NCBI RefSeq assembly: GCF_001969445.1
Contig: NZ_CP017297.1
Location: 372,001 to 436,000 of the forward strand
DNA: 64,000 bases
Source: Brachybacterium sp. P6-10-X1
GTDB lineage: Bacteria; Actinomycetota; Actinomycetes; Actinomycetales; Dermabacteraceae
Direction: 5' to 3'
The stretch's first letter is position 1; each line of letters starts with the position of its first letter. This document shows positions 18,384 through 29,102 of the stretch, piece by piece. Both the position numbers and the translations under genes were made by a program. The notes below the pieces were generated by a model, which was not told the origin of the DNA, searched no databases, and worked only from the letters and a program-made list of their open reading frames with translations.

Positions 18384-19135
18384 GCTCGGCACCCGAGGGC
18401 GCCGGGTCCTCGAGCCCCTCCTCCGAATCCCCCAGCGGGCCCGGCAGTTCGGCGAGCGACCCGGCCGAGCCCGACGGCGCGGCCTCGGACGCCGGCCCGG
18501 CCGCGGCCCGCGGCCTCGGCGGCGTCCTGCGCCAGGAGCAGTTCTCGGTCGCCGACGCGATCGGCGGGCCCCGCGGGATCATCGAGTCGGCGCTGCCCAC
18601 ACTGCTGTTCATCGTCCTGTTCGTCGCCACCGGTTCGGTGACGGCGGCCTCCGTGACGGCCGTCGCCGTCGTCGCGGGGTTCCTGCTGGTGCGCATCGTG
18701 CAGCGGCAGAGCCCCTCCACCGTGCTCGGCGGGCTGATCGGGGTCGGCCTCGGGGCCGTGCTCGCGATCCGCTCCGGCGACGGCACCGACTTCTACGCCC
18801 CCGGCATCGCCATCAACGCGGTGACGCTGCTGATCCTCCTGATCTCCCTGATCGCCCGGCGACCCCTGATCGGCCTGGTGATCGGCGTGCTGGATGCCCG
18901 GGTCCAGGACTGGTCCGCGGACCGCGACGCCCGCGCCGTCTACACCCGGGCGACGCTGCTGTTCGTCGCGCTGTACGCGGCGAAGCTCGCCGTCCAGGTC
19001 CCGCTGCTGCTGACCGGGCACGTCGCCGCGCTGGGCGTGGCCAAGCTCGCGATGGGCCTGCCCGCCTTCGCGGTGATCGCCTACCTGGTCTGGCTGATGC
19101 ACCGCGCATTGCTGGCCCGCCGCGACCGCGGGTGA
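18380..19135 (+). CDS. DUF3159 family membrane protein
   Basis: A 251-residue integral membrane protein of unknown function, common in actinobacteria downstream of DUF3710. An N-terminal Ser/Pro/Gly-rich tail (about 45 residues) precedes VLRQEQFSVADAIGGPRGIIESALPT, the family signature. About six hydrophobic helices follow, between residues 70 and 245. The ATG overlaps the DUF3710 stop by 4 nt. In some actinobacteria Trk potassium-uptake genes follow here; they are absent, and an RNA methyltransferase gene follows instead. Confidence 0.85.
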   Translation: MSSAPEGAGSSSPSSESPSGPGSSASDPAEPDGAASDAGPAAARGLGGVLRQEQFSVADAIGGPRGIIESALPTLLFIVLFVATGSVTAASVTAVAVVAGFLLVRIVQRQSPSTVLGGLIGVGLGAVLAIRSGDGTDFYAPGIAINAVTLLILLISLIARRPLIGLVIGVLDARVQDWSADRDARAVYTRATLLFVALYAAKLAVQVPLLLTGHVAALGVAKLAMGLPAFAVIAYLVWLMHRALLARRDRG

Positions 19136-19298
19136 TCACGGGGGCGCGCCCGGGATGCCCGGGGACGGACCACCTGGTGAGACACTGGGGCACGACGACG
19201 CCCCGCCCCCGGCCCCGGCCGAGGTCGGAGCACACCACGAGACCGAGACGCAGCGGTCCGCGCGATGGACCTGCCGCGGACCCAGAGGGAGCGGACCG

Positions 19299-20615
19299 AT
19301 GAGCACGGACCCCCGACGAATGCCGAGCACCCCGACCGTGCCGGGCCGACTTCTCACCCTCACCGTCGGACCGCCTGCGGCGGGGGGCACCTTCGTCGCC
19401 CGGCACGAGGGCCGCGTGGTCTTCGTGCGCGGGACCGCCCCGGGGGAGACGGTCACGGCCCGCCTGCTGGATGACCCCGAGAAGCAGGCCGACGCCCGCT
19501 TCTGGCGGGCCGAGGCGATCGACGTGCTCGAGGCCGGGGTGGACCGGGTGCCGACCGTCTGGGAGGAGGCCTCCGTCGACGGCGTCGGCGGGGCCGAGTG
19601 GGCGCACATCGCCCTTCCCGCCCAGCGGCGCATCGCCAGCGAGGTGATGCAGGAGCTGCTGCGGCGGGCCGGGGTGACCAGCTACCCCATCGAGGACGTC
19701 CAGGTCGAGCCCGCGCCCCATGACATCGACGGGCTCTCCTCCCGCACCCGGGTGCGCTTCGCCGTGGACGGCCACGGCCGCGTCGGGATGCGGCCGTGGC
19801 GCTCCCACGAGGTCCGCGACGCCGGGGAGAACCCGCTCGCGGCCGCCGCGATCCGTGACCTGCGCCTGGGGGAGTGGACCGCCCCCGAGGGCACCGAGGC
19901 GATCGACGCCGTCGCCCCCTCGGCCGGACCCGCCTCCGTGGTGCTGATCGGTCGTGAGCTCGATCCCGCCGCGGTCGAGATCCCCGAGAGCTGGGGCGAT
20001 GCGGACGTGGCCGTGCGCACCGGGCGCGGACTGGTCCCCCTGCGCGGCGACGGCACCGTGCACGAGCGGGTCGGCGAGCGGATGTTCACCGTGAGCGCCA
20101 CCGGTTTCTGGCAGGGCCACCGTCGAGCCGCCGAACTGCTGACCGAGGTGGTCGAGACCACCCTTCGCGCTCCGCGCGGCGGCACCGCCTGGGACCTCTA
20201 CGGCGGGGTCGGGCTGTTCGCCGCGACCGCCGCCGAGCAGGTCGGCCCCGATGGCGCCGTGATCACGATCGAGGGCAACCGGCGCGCCTCCCAGCTCGCG
20301 GGGGAGAACCTCGAGGACCTGGCCCAGGTCTCCACGGCCACGGCCGACGTCGTCGACTGGGTGCGCGCCCGCCACGGCGGCGTGGACGTGGCGGTGCTGG
20401 ACCCGCCCCGCACCGGGGCCGGGGTCGAGCTGATGGGCTTGCTGGCCCGCGCCGTCCGCCAGCGCATCGTTTACGTCTCCTGCGAGCCCTCGACCCTCGC
20501 CCGCGATCTCGCCGCGATCGAGAAGGCGGGGTGGAAGATCGTCGACCTGCGCGCCTTCGACCTCTTCCCGCACACCCACCACGTGGAATCGGTGACGGTG
20601 CTCGAACGCGCCTGA
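19299..20615 (+). CDS. TRAM-domain, TrmA/RlmD-type RNA (uracil-5)-methyltransferase
   Basis: A class I SAM-dependent methyltransferase that by family puts a methyl on C5 of a uracil in tRNA or 23S rRNA; the exact target is not predictable. I take the ATG at 19299 behind GAGGGAG (438 residues). The TRAM RNA-binding domain (about residues 12-75) is followed by the methyltransferase domain with SAM loop WDLYGGVGLFAA, AVLDPPRTG and the catalytic Cys in VYVSCEPSTLARDL. The usual N-terminal Fe-S Cys cluster of RlmD is not apparent. The segment between DUF3159 and this start (19136-19298) holds only a weak CCCGGG hairpin near 19149-19163. Confidence 0.85.
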   Translation: MSTDPRRMPSTPTVPGRLLTLTVGPPAAGGTFVARHEGRVVFVRGTAPGETVTARLLDDPEKQADARFWRAEAIDVLEAGVDRVPTVWEEASVDGVGGAEWAHIALPAQRRIASEVMQELLRRAGVTSYPIEDVQVEPAPHDIDGLSSRTRVRFAVDGHGRVGMRPWRSHEVRDAGENPLAAAAIRDLRLGEWTAPEGTEAIDAVAPSAGPASVVLIGRELDPAAVEIPESWGDADVAVRTGRGLVPLRGDGTVHERVGERMFTVSATGFWQGHRRAAELLTEVVETTLRAPRGGTAWDLYGGVGLFAATAAEQVGPDGAVITIEGNRRASQLAGENLEDLAQVSTATADVVDWVRARHGGVDVAVLDPPRTGAGVELMGLLARAVRQRIVYVSCEPSTLARDLAAIEKAGWKIVDLRAFDLFPHTHHVESVTVLERA

Positions 20616-20682
20616 GCGCCACGTGAGCGGCGGCACACGAGGGTATGCTGACGAGCTGTCAGAAGAGTGTCTCGCGCCGTGG

Positions 20683-20708
20683 TAGACTTTATCTTGACTT
20701 CAAGATAA
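20683..20708 (+). promoter_or_regulatory. acnA promoter -10 box abutting a perfect 20-bp palindrome (operator)
   Basis: TAGACT (20683-20688) is directly followed by TTATCTTGACTTCAAGATAA (20689-20708), in which two 9-nt arms are perfect inverted repeats around CT. It is AT-rich in a 70% GC genome and would cover the transcription start, so a repressor bound here would block acnA. The arms resemble sites of MarR-family dimers; from memory the Streptomyces aconitase regulator TamR belongs to that family, but I cannot verify the match. A 6-bp hairpin follows at 20712-20727. Confidence 0.7.
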
Positions 20709-20838
20709 CTGCCGGAGATCACTCCGGAGACCCTCGACCCCGGGCCTCGTGCGTCCGACGGTCGCCGCGTTCGCCCGCCCGCCGTCGCAGGCGCGCCTAC
20801 GATGACAGGGTCACCCCACCACCCGAGGAGTTCGCCCC

Positions 20839-23646
<2,808 letters not shown>

Positions 23647-23648
23647 TC

Positions 23649-23688
23649 GCGACGCGCCGGCCGCCGTCGTGAGCGGCCGGCGCGTCGC
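23649..23688 (+). terminator. terminator after acnA
   Basis: GCGACGCGCCGGCCGC (23649-23664) pairs perfectly with 23673-23688 across an 8-nt loop, 3 nt after the acnA stop. Confidence 0.75.
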
Positions 23689-23706
23689 CGACACACCGCA
23701 CCGGAT

Positions 23707-23758
23707 CGCCGAGACCCCCGATACGCATCATGCCTGGTGCGTATCGGGGGTCTCGGCG
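23707..23758. repeat. 21-bp perfect inverted repeat
   Basis: CGCCGAGACCCCCGATACGCA (21 nt as two pieces, CGCCGAGACC and CCCGATACGCA, at 23707-23727) is repeated inverted at 23738-23758 around the loop TCATGCCTGG. It lies 19 nt beyond the acnA terminator, between convergent genes. It is longer and less G+C-biased than the other terminators here. It may be a second bidirectional terminator or one copy of a dispersed palindromic element. Confidence 0.8.
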
Positions 23759-23882
23759 TGCGTGTCGCGCGGCTGACGGGGGAGTCCGGCGTCGAGGCGG
23801 GGTCGGGCTCATGGCCCGACGGCGATGTGATGTCGACCATGTCGCATGTGCGGACGTGGCAGAGCGGGGTGCAGCACCGTCG

Positions 23883-23906
23883 GTGCGGCGATGCGCAGCG
23901 CCGCAC
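23883..23906 (-). terminator. weak hairpin after map
   Basis: GTGCGGCG (23883-23890) pairs with CGCCGCAC (23899-23906), 20 nt beyond the map stop on the minus strand. Confidence 0.4.
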
Positions 23907-23926
23907 CCGTCCCGGGCCGGCGCGGC

Positions 23927-24745
23927 TCAGCCCAGCGAGCTGCGCGGGGCGGGATCGTCCGCGCGGGCGGTCAGCACGACCGGGGCGCCGTCGGTGACCT
24001 GCAGGGTGTGCTCGGCATGCGCGCCGCGGGAGCCGTCGGCCGACAGCTGGGTCCACCCGTCCCGCTCATCGACCACCAGCTCGCTCGTGGTGGGCACCAG
24101 GAACGGCTCGACCGTGATCAGCTGCCCGGCCACCAGCTCCGTGCCGCCGCCGGGGGTGCCGTGGTTGGGCACGAACGGTGCCTCGTGCATGGTGCGTCCC
24201 ACGCCGTGACCGCCGAAGCGGTCGTTGATCGCGTAGCCGAGGTCGTGCGCGGTGGTCATCACCGCGTGGCCGATGTCGCCGACCGTGGCGCCGGAGCGCA
24301 CCTGGTCGATGCCCGCCCACATGACCTGCTCGGTGTCGCGGATCAGCTGGAGGTCCTCGTCGCGGGGCGTGCCGATGACGATGCTCAGGCAGGAGTCCGC
24401 CACCCAGCCGTCGACCTCGACGGCGAAGTCCAGCGAGAGCAGGTCTCCGTCGGCGAGCACGCGATCGTCGGGGCGCCCGTGGAGCACGCCCTCGTTGACG
24501 GAGGTGCAGATGACGTACCCGAAGGGCGAGGCGCCGAAGACGGGGTGGTAGTCGATGTAGCAGCTGGTCGCCCCGGCCTCCCGGATCAGACGGTGGGCCT
24601 CGGCGTCCACGTCCAGCAGGTTCCAGCCGACGCCGACGACCTCCCGCAGATGCGAGAGGACGGAGGCGACGAACTCGCCCGCCGGACGGGCCTCGTCGAG
24701 GGTGGGCAGCTCCTGCGTCACGCGGCGACGGCGGCCGAGGATCAT
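23927..24745 (-). CDS. map: type I methionine aminopeptidase
   Basis: Removes the initiator Met from nascent proteins in the cytosol. It has 272 residues from the ATG at 24743-24745. All pita-bread-fold ligands are present: Asp106, Asp117, His180 (GGHGVGR), Glu213 (TVEP) and Glu245, with substrate-positioning His89 (VLHG). There is no SH3-like N-terminal extension. The start overlaps the heme A synthase stop (ATGA), so the two are translationally coupled, an unusual partner for map. Downstream lie a weak hairpin and a 21-bp inverted repeat. Confidence 0.93.
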   Translation of the reverse strand: MILGRRRRVTQELPTLDEARPAGEFVASVLSHLREVVGVGWNLLDVDAEAHRLIREAGATSCYIDYHPVFGASPFGYVICTSVNEGVLHGRPDDRVLADGDLLSLDFAVEVDGWVADSCLSIVIGTPRDEDLQLIRDTEQVMWAGIDQVRSGATVGDIGHAVMTTAHDLGYAINDRFGGHGVGRTMHEAPFVPNHGTPGGGTELVAGQLITVEPFLVPTTSELVVDERDGWTQLSADGSRGAHAEHTLQVTDGAPVVLTARADDPAPRSSLG

Positions 24746-25821
24746 CGCGAGGCCTTTCCGGTGGCGGCGGGAGGGGCCGGGCGCTCCGTGCCGGTCGCGG
24801 GACCGGTGGCACGGGCGACGGTCTCGGTGCCCTGCCACGTGTACAGGGAGACGGCGACCCAGGCGATGCCGGCGGCGAGCAGGCCCGCCCCGAGCATGTG
24901 GAGACCGACCAGGACCTCCGGCAGACCGGTGAAGTACTGGGTGTACCCGATGATCGCCTGCAGCGCGGTGACGACGACCAGGCTCCAGGCGGCCCGGCGC
25001 GTCTGCCGCGGGGAACCGATGAGGTACATCGCGATGAGGAGTCCGACCAGCAGGCCGCAGAAGAGCATCACGGAGTCCGCGTGCAGCCAGGAGATGGTCC
25101 GGGCGTCGAAGGGGAGGCGCTCGGGGTGCACGTCGTCCCCCGAATGGGGGCCGGTGCCGGTGACCAGGGTGCCGAGCACGAGGATCGCGAAGCCGATGAC
25201 GGCCAGCGCCCCGCTCATCCAATGCATGGCGCCCGGGACGAGCGAGCGCCGCCGGGCGGCGTCCCCGTCGTACAGCCGGAACAGGAGCACGGTGGAGATC
25301 GCCACGAGGATCGGGGAGATGAGGAAGTGGGGGCTGACGACGCCCGGGTGGAGGTCCGCATAGACGACCACCATGCCGACGAGCGCCTGCACCGCGGTGC
25401 CGATCAGCGGAACCAGGGAGAGCCACAGCAGGCTGCGGCCCTTGTGGCGCAGCCAGAGCAGGGAGACCAGCAGCACGGCGACGGCGAAGACGCCCAGGAC
25501 CCCGGTCAGGGTGCGGTTGCCGAACTCGATGAAGGGATGGATCCCGGCTTCCATGGTCAGCTCTGGGGTGAACTGGCCCGGTTCGCAGTTCGGCCAGGTC
25601 GAGCAGCCCAGTCCGCTGCTGGTCAGGCGGACGACGCCGCCGGAGACGATGATGCCGATCTGGCAGACCAGATTCCCCCAGAACACGACGGCGGCGATCC
25701 GGGCGCGGGCGGCCGCGGAGAGGCCGAGGGTGCGATCTCCGGACACGGAGATCCGTCGGACGAGCTCGAGGCGAGGGGTGGGAGCCGGATGCCCGTCGAC
25801 GGCCGGCGGAGAAGCGTTCAT
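24742..25821 (-). CDS. ctaA: heme A synthase (COX15/CtaA family)
   Basis: Membrane enzyme that oxidises heme O to heme A for the aa3-type cytochrome oxidase. It has 359 residues and eight hydrophobic helices. The family signature SGGVVRLTSSGLGCSTWPNC follows the first helix. His residues in HPFIEFGNR, SPHFLI, WLHAD and GLHMLGA fit the heme ligands. The paired Cys of the extracellular loop is visible in GCSTWPNCEPG. The start at 25819-25821 is fixed by a TACAAT -10 box 7 nt upstream (leaderless). An ABC exporter lies upstream on the same strand, as in the conserved actinobacterial block running from COX15 to suf. Confidence 0.92.
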   Translation of the reverse strand: MNASPPAVDGHPAPTPRLELVRRISVSGDRTLGLSAAARARIAAVVFWGNLVCQIGIIVSGGVVRLTSSGLGCSTWPNCEPGQFTPELTMEAGIHPFIEFGNRTLTGVLGVFAVAVLLVSLLWLRHKGRSLLWLSLVPLIGTAVQALVGMVVVYADLHPGVVSPHFLISPILVAISTVLLFRLYDGDAARRRSLVPGAMHWMSGALAVIGFAILVLGTLVTGTGPHSGDDVHPERLPFDARTISWLHADSVMLFCGLLVGLLIAMYLIGSPRQTRRAAWSLVVVTALQAIIGYTQYFTGLPEVLVGLHMLGAGLLAAGIAWVAVSLYTWQGTETVARATGPATGTERPAPPAATGKASR

Positions 25822-25828
25822 GGCATCG

Positions 25829-25834
25829 ATTGTA
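25829..25834 (-). promoter_or_regulatory. -10 box of the heme A synthase gene, leaderless
   Basis: On the minus strand this reads TACAAT, 7 nt before the ATG at 25821, with no Shine-Dalgarno sequence between. Confidence 0.55.
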
Positions 25835-25916
25835 GGAACGTCCCCTGGGCGTCCCCTCGTCGCGGCGACGCCTTTCACATCGGGGCTCCCTCCTGTCCGT
25901 GACGGGGAGGGCACTG

Positions 25917-26735
25917 TCAGCTGTCCGTCCAGCGGAACCAGCGGACCACGGCAAGGGTGCCGAGGACGGCCCAGGCAAGAAGCACCAGCACCGATCCGAT
26001 GCTGAACGCACCCCCGGCGAGGCAGGCGCGCAGCAGCTCGCCGAGTGCGCCGGAGGGCAGCAGGTCCACGAGACCGCGCAGGATCTGCGGATACGCCTCG
26101 GCGGGGAAGGCGACCCCACCGGCGGCCACCAGCAGCACGAACACCAGGTTGGAGACCGCCAGCACGGCTTCGGTGCGCAGCAGTCCGGCGACCAGGAGCC
26201 CCAGCGCGCCGAAGGCGACGGTGCCCAGCAGCCAGACCGGTGCGGCCGCCAGCAGCTCGAGCGGCCCGGGCCGCCAGCCGAGGACCAGGCCGAACAGCCC
26301 CAGCACGAGCACCTGGACGGCGTGCACGAGCAGGGTCGCCAGCACCTTCCCGGCGAGGTATCCGTCCCGTCCCAGAGGGGTGGTCGCGATCCACCGCAGC
26401 ACCCCGTTGCGCCGGTCGAAGCCGGTCTGGATCGCCTGCGAGGTGAAGGAGGTGGAGATCAGCGCGGTCGCGAGCGTCGCCGCCAGGGCGGTGTCGATCG
26501 GCTCGGCGCCCTCCAGGCGGCCGATCGGCAGCAGGCGCAGACCGATGAGCACGAGCGCCGGCAGGACGATCGCGACCATCAGCTGCTCCCCGTTGGACAG
26601 CAGCACGCGGGCCTCGAGGACGGTGTGGGCGAGGACGCGGCGTCGGCGCGGGGCCGGCGCGGGGCCGGGACGGGGTACCGCTGCGGGCGGGGCGGGGTCC
26701 GGGCCGGCGGCGGGACGGTCGGCGGTGGCGCTCAT
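25917..26735 (-). CDS. ABC transporter permease (ABC-2 type)
   Basis: A 272-residue membrane component of an exporter whose ATPase is encoded just upstream. A Pro/Ala-rich cytosolic tail of about 30 residues precedes six hydrophobic helices. The segment RRNGVLRWIATTPLGRDGYLAGKV after the second helix is typical of ABC-2 permeases. The substrate is unknown. In mycobacteria an equivalent ABC pair sits between the COX15 homologue and the suf operon and is suspected to serve respiratory cofactor or envelope export; that transfer is inference. It overlaps the ATPase gene by 4 nt (ATGA). Confidence 0.85.
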   Translation of the reverse strand: MSATADRPAAGPDPAPPAAVPRPGPAPAPRRRRVLAHTVLEARVLLSNGEQLMVAIVLPALVLIGLRLLPIGRLEGAEPIDTALAATLATALISTSFTSQAIQTGFDRRNGVLRWIATTPLGRDGYLAGKVLATLLVHAVQVLVLGLFGLVLGWRPGPLELLAAAPVWLLGTVAFGALGLLVAGLLRTEAVLAVSNLVFVLLVAAGGVAFPAEAYPQILRGLVDLLPSGALGELLRACLAGGAFSIGSVLVLLAWAVLGTLAVVRWFRWTDS

Positions 26736-27673
26736 CGGGTCGTCCCTCCCGGGCTCGCGGGGCTCGGGGCGGCAGGATCCGTGGGGTCCTGCCGGCGTGG
26801 GGGAGCGGGCTGCATGAGATCCAGCAGCACGTCCTCGAGGTCGGCGGCCCCGGCCCCGGTGATCTCGAGCCGCGCCCCGTGGCGGGCGGCGGCAGTCCGC
26901 AGATCCGCCTCGAGGGCGTCGACCTGCTCCCGGGCGACGCCGTGGGCGACCGCGCGGACGGTGACCTCACCCTCGCGCTGACGGTGCCCGGTGATCACCT
27001 CCTGGACCGACCCGGAGGCGACGCTGCGCCCCCCGGCGATGACGCAGACGGCATCGGCGAGGCCGACCACGTCGTCCATCATGTGCGTGGTCAGCACGAC
27101 GGCGCTGCCGGTGTCGGCCAGGGCCCGGATCAGCCCGCGCACCCGGCGGCGGATCGCCGGGTCCATGCCCGCGGTGGGCTCGTCGAGGAAGATCAGCTCG
27201 GGCCGGCCGATGATCGCCAGGGCGAGGGCCAGGCGCTGGCGCTGTCCGCCCGAGAGCCGGCGCACGAGGGTGCCGGCGAACTCGTCGATGCCCAGGTGCT
27301 CGGCGACCTCGTCGACATCCAAGGGGTGGGCGTGCAGGGCCGCACCGTAGCGCAGCAGCTGCATCGCCCGCGCCCCGGAGGCGAGGCCGCCGTCCTGGAT
27401 CATGAGTCCGACCCGGGCGCGGTGCGCGGGGCCGGCGCGCCAGGGGTCGCGGCCCAGCACCGTCAGGGTCCCGCCGCTCGGCCGCAGCAGGCCGGTGGCG
27501 CAGGAGACGGCGGTGGTCTTGCCGGCGCCGTTGGGGCCCAGCAGAGCGGTCACCTCTCCGCGGTGCGCCCGCAGAGAGAGGCCGTCGAGGGCGCGGACGG
27601 GGCCGTAGGAATGTGAGAGGCCCTCGGCGACGAGCGCAGGCGGCGGGCTGGACGAGCTGGGATGGTCAGTCAT
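26732..27673 (-). CDS. ABC transporter ATP-binding protein
   Basis: A 313-residue nucleotide-binding subunit of the exporter above. It has Walker A GPNGAGKTT, the signature LSGGQRQRLALA, Walker B LIFLDEP and the switch His in LTTHMMDD, plus a C-terminal extension (about 220-313) with a mixed alpha/beta domain seen in ABC-2 ATPases. I prefer the ATG at 27671-27673. A longer start at 27685 would fall inside the TACGAT -10 box (27684-27689). The ATPase is followed directly by its permease, and the pair is probably followed by a weak terminator before ctaA. Confidence 0.87.
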   Translation of the reverse strand: MTDHPSSSSPPPALVAEGLSHSYGPVRALDGLSLRAHRGEVTALLGPNGAGKTTAVSCATGLLRPSGGTLTVLGRDPWRAGPAHRARVGLMIQDGGLASGARAMQLLRYGAALHAHPLDVDEVAEHLGIDEFAGTLVRRLSGGQRQRLALALAIIGRPELIFLDEPTAGMDPAIRRRVRGLIRALADTGSAVVLTTHMMDDVVGLADAVCVIAGGRSVASGSVQEVITGHRQREGEVTVRAVAHGVAREQVDALEADLRTAAARHGARLEITGAGAADLEDVLLDLMQPAPPRRQDPTDPAAPSPASPGGTTR

Positions 27674-27683
27674 GGCGGACCCC

Positions 27684-27689
27684 ATCGTA
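27684..27689 (-). promoter_or_regulatory. -10 box of the ABC exporter genes
   Basis: On the minus strand this reads TACGAT, 10 nt before the ATG at 27673. It gives a leader of only a few nucleotides, which favours the shorter start. Confidence 0.45.
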
Positions 27690-27800
27690 GGCCGGAAGCG
27701 TGGGAAGCTCCGGTGCGCACGACGGGCTGCCCCGGCCGGCCGCCGCGGGCGACGACCGGTCGAGGGGCCACAGGGCCGAGGGGCCGCGAGGCCGGGACGA

Positions 27801-28868
27801 TCAGCGACCGGCCACCCGCAGCGGGGTGTGGGCGGGGTCGACGACCTCCGCGGCCAGCGGCGCGTCGGGGGCGGTGCCGCCGTCGCCCCAGGTGTTCGTG
27901 GCGAACCGGTCGCGGTCGTGGTCCTCCAGCAGATGACTCATGTCCGGGCCGAGCGGCACCACCTGGGTGGGGTTGATGTCCTCGTGCACGTAGTAGTAGT
28001 GCTTCTTGATCTGCGTCAGATCGACGGTGTCGCCGAAGCCCGGGGTCTGGAACAGGTCCTTGGTGTAGTTCCACAGGTTCGGCATCGTCGACAGCGGCTG
28101 GCGGTTCGCCTTGAAGTGGCCGAAGTAGACGGGGTCGAAGCGGATCAGGGTGGGGAACAGCCGCACATCGGCCTCCGTGACCGACGGGCCCATCAGATAG
28201 CGGCTTTCGGACAGTCGCTGCTCGAGCTCGTCCAGGGCCTCCCACAGCTGGTGGTACTCCCTCTCGTAGTCCTCCTGATCACCGGCGAAGCCGACCTTGT
28301 ACACCCCGTTGTTCACGCGGTGCAGCATCCACGTGTTGAGTGCGTCGATCTCCTCGCGCTGGGCCTCGGGATAGAGATCCGGGGCGCCCTCGCGGTGCAG
28401 CGCGGTCCACTCGGTGGAGAAGTCCAGCGTGATCCGCTGGAAGTCGTTGGTCACCACGGCCTTCGACGGGATGTCCACGACGGCCGGGACGGTGATGCCG
28501 CGCGGGTAGTCGGGGAACCGGGCGAAGTAGGCCTGCTGCAGGCGCTCGTAGCCCAGCACCGGGTCGACGCCGCCCTCGTCGAGGTCGAAGGTCCAGGAGC
28601 GACGGTCGTGGGTGGGTCCGGGCATGCCGACCGAGAGAGCGTCCTCGAGCCCGAGCAGTCGACGCGAGATCAGGGTGCGGTTCGCCCAGGGGCAGGCGCG
28701 GGCGGCGATCAGCCGGTAGCGGCCCGCCTCGACGGGCCATCCGTCCCGGCCGTCGCGGGTGATCCGGTCGTCGATGTACGTCATGTCCCGCGTGAAGGGC
28801 TTGCCCTTGGCGACATAGGCGCCCTCGGTCGAGTGCTCGGCGGTGGTGGTGCGGTCCTCGGGGGTCAT
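27801..28868 (-). CDS. glutathionyl/mycothiol-type hydroquinone reductase (xi-class GST)
   Basis: A 355-residue homologue of ECM4/YqjG. The active-site Cys59 lies in ARACPWANRTLISR, the signature of thiol-conjugate hydroquinone reductases. A thioredoxin-like N-terminal domain and an all-helical C-terminal domain (YLMGPSVTEADVRLFPTL) follow. Actinobacteria make mycothiol rather than glutathione, so the natural thiol is probably mycothiol; this is inference. The ATG at 28866-28868 has AGGAAGGG 6 nt upstream. It is divergent from sufR and may share redox-related control, or may simply be a neighbour. Confidence 0.87.
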   Translation of the reverse strand: MTPEDRTTTAEHSTEGAYVAKGKPFTRDMTYIDDRITRDGRDGWPVEAGRYRLIAARACPWANRTLISRRLLGLEDALSVGMPGPTHDRRSWTFDLDEGGVDPVLGYERLQQAYFARFPDYPRGITVPAVVDIPSKAVVTNDFQRITLDFSTEWTALHREGAPDLYPEAQREEIDALNTWMLHRVNNGVYKVGFAGDQEDYEREYHQLWEALDELEQRLSESRYLMGPSVTEADVRLFPTLIRFDPVYFGHFKANRQPLSTMPNLWNYTKDLFQTPGFGDTVDLTQIKKHYYYVHEDINPTQVVPLGPDMSHLLEDHDRDRFATNTWGDGGTAPDAPLAAEVVDPAHTPLRVAGR

Positions 28869-28929
28869 GGTGGTCCCTTCCTCGTTCTCCGGCGGGGCGC
28901 GGTGCGATGGGGTCGCGCGGATGCCTCTC

Positions 28930-28935
28930 AGAGTA
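28930..28935 (-). promoter_or_regulatory. candidate -10 box of the hydroquinone reductase gene
   Basis: On the minus strand this reads TACTCT, with TTCCAT (28953-28958) 17 nt upstream. TATGCT (28948-28953) is an alternative -10. The AT-rich patch 28936-28955 stands out from the surrounding sequence. Confidence 0.35.
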
Positions 28936-29050
28936 GTTGAAAACGGTAGCATATGGAAGGCGTGACTCGGGGTTCGGGCCGCCGAGGGGAGACGGTGCAG
29001 GTAAGGGCATCCTGGGTGGGGTGGGCCACACGCCGGCTCTCGTATTTGGC

Positions 29051-29070
29051 AACGCGTATGTTGTAAAATC
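29051..29070 (+). promoter_or_regulatory. sufR promoter with SufR operator CAAC-N6-GTTG
   Basis: CAAC (29051-29054) and GTTG (29061-29064) are separated by GCGTAT, and the -10 box TAAAAT follows at once (29065-29070). The flanks extend the symmetry (TTTGG on the left, TAAAA on the right). From memory CAAC-N6-GTTG is the palindrome bound by holo-SufR in Streptomyces avermitilis, so this is very likely the autorepression site of the suf operon. Confidence 0.75.
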
Positions 29071-29102
29071 GGGAACGGTCGACGGAAGAGGGTGATGCAG
29101 GC

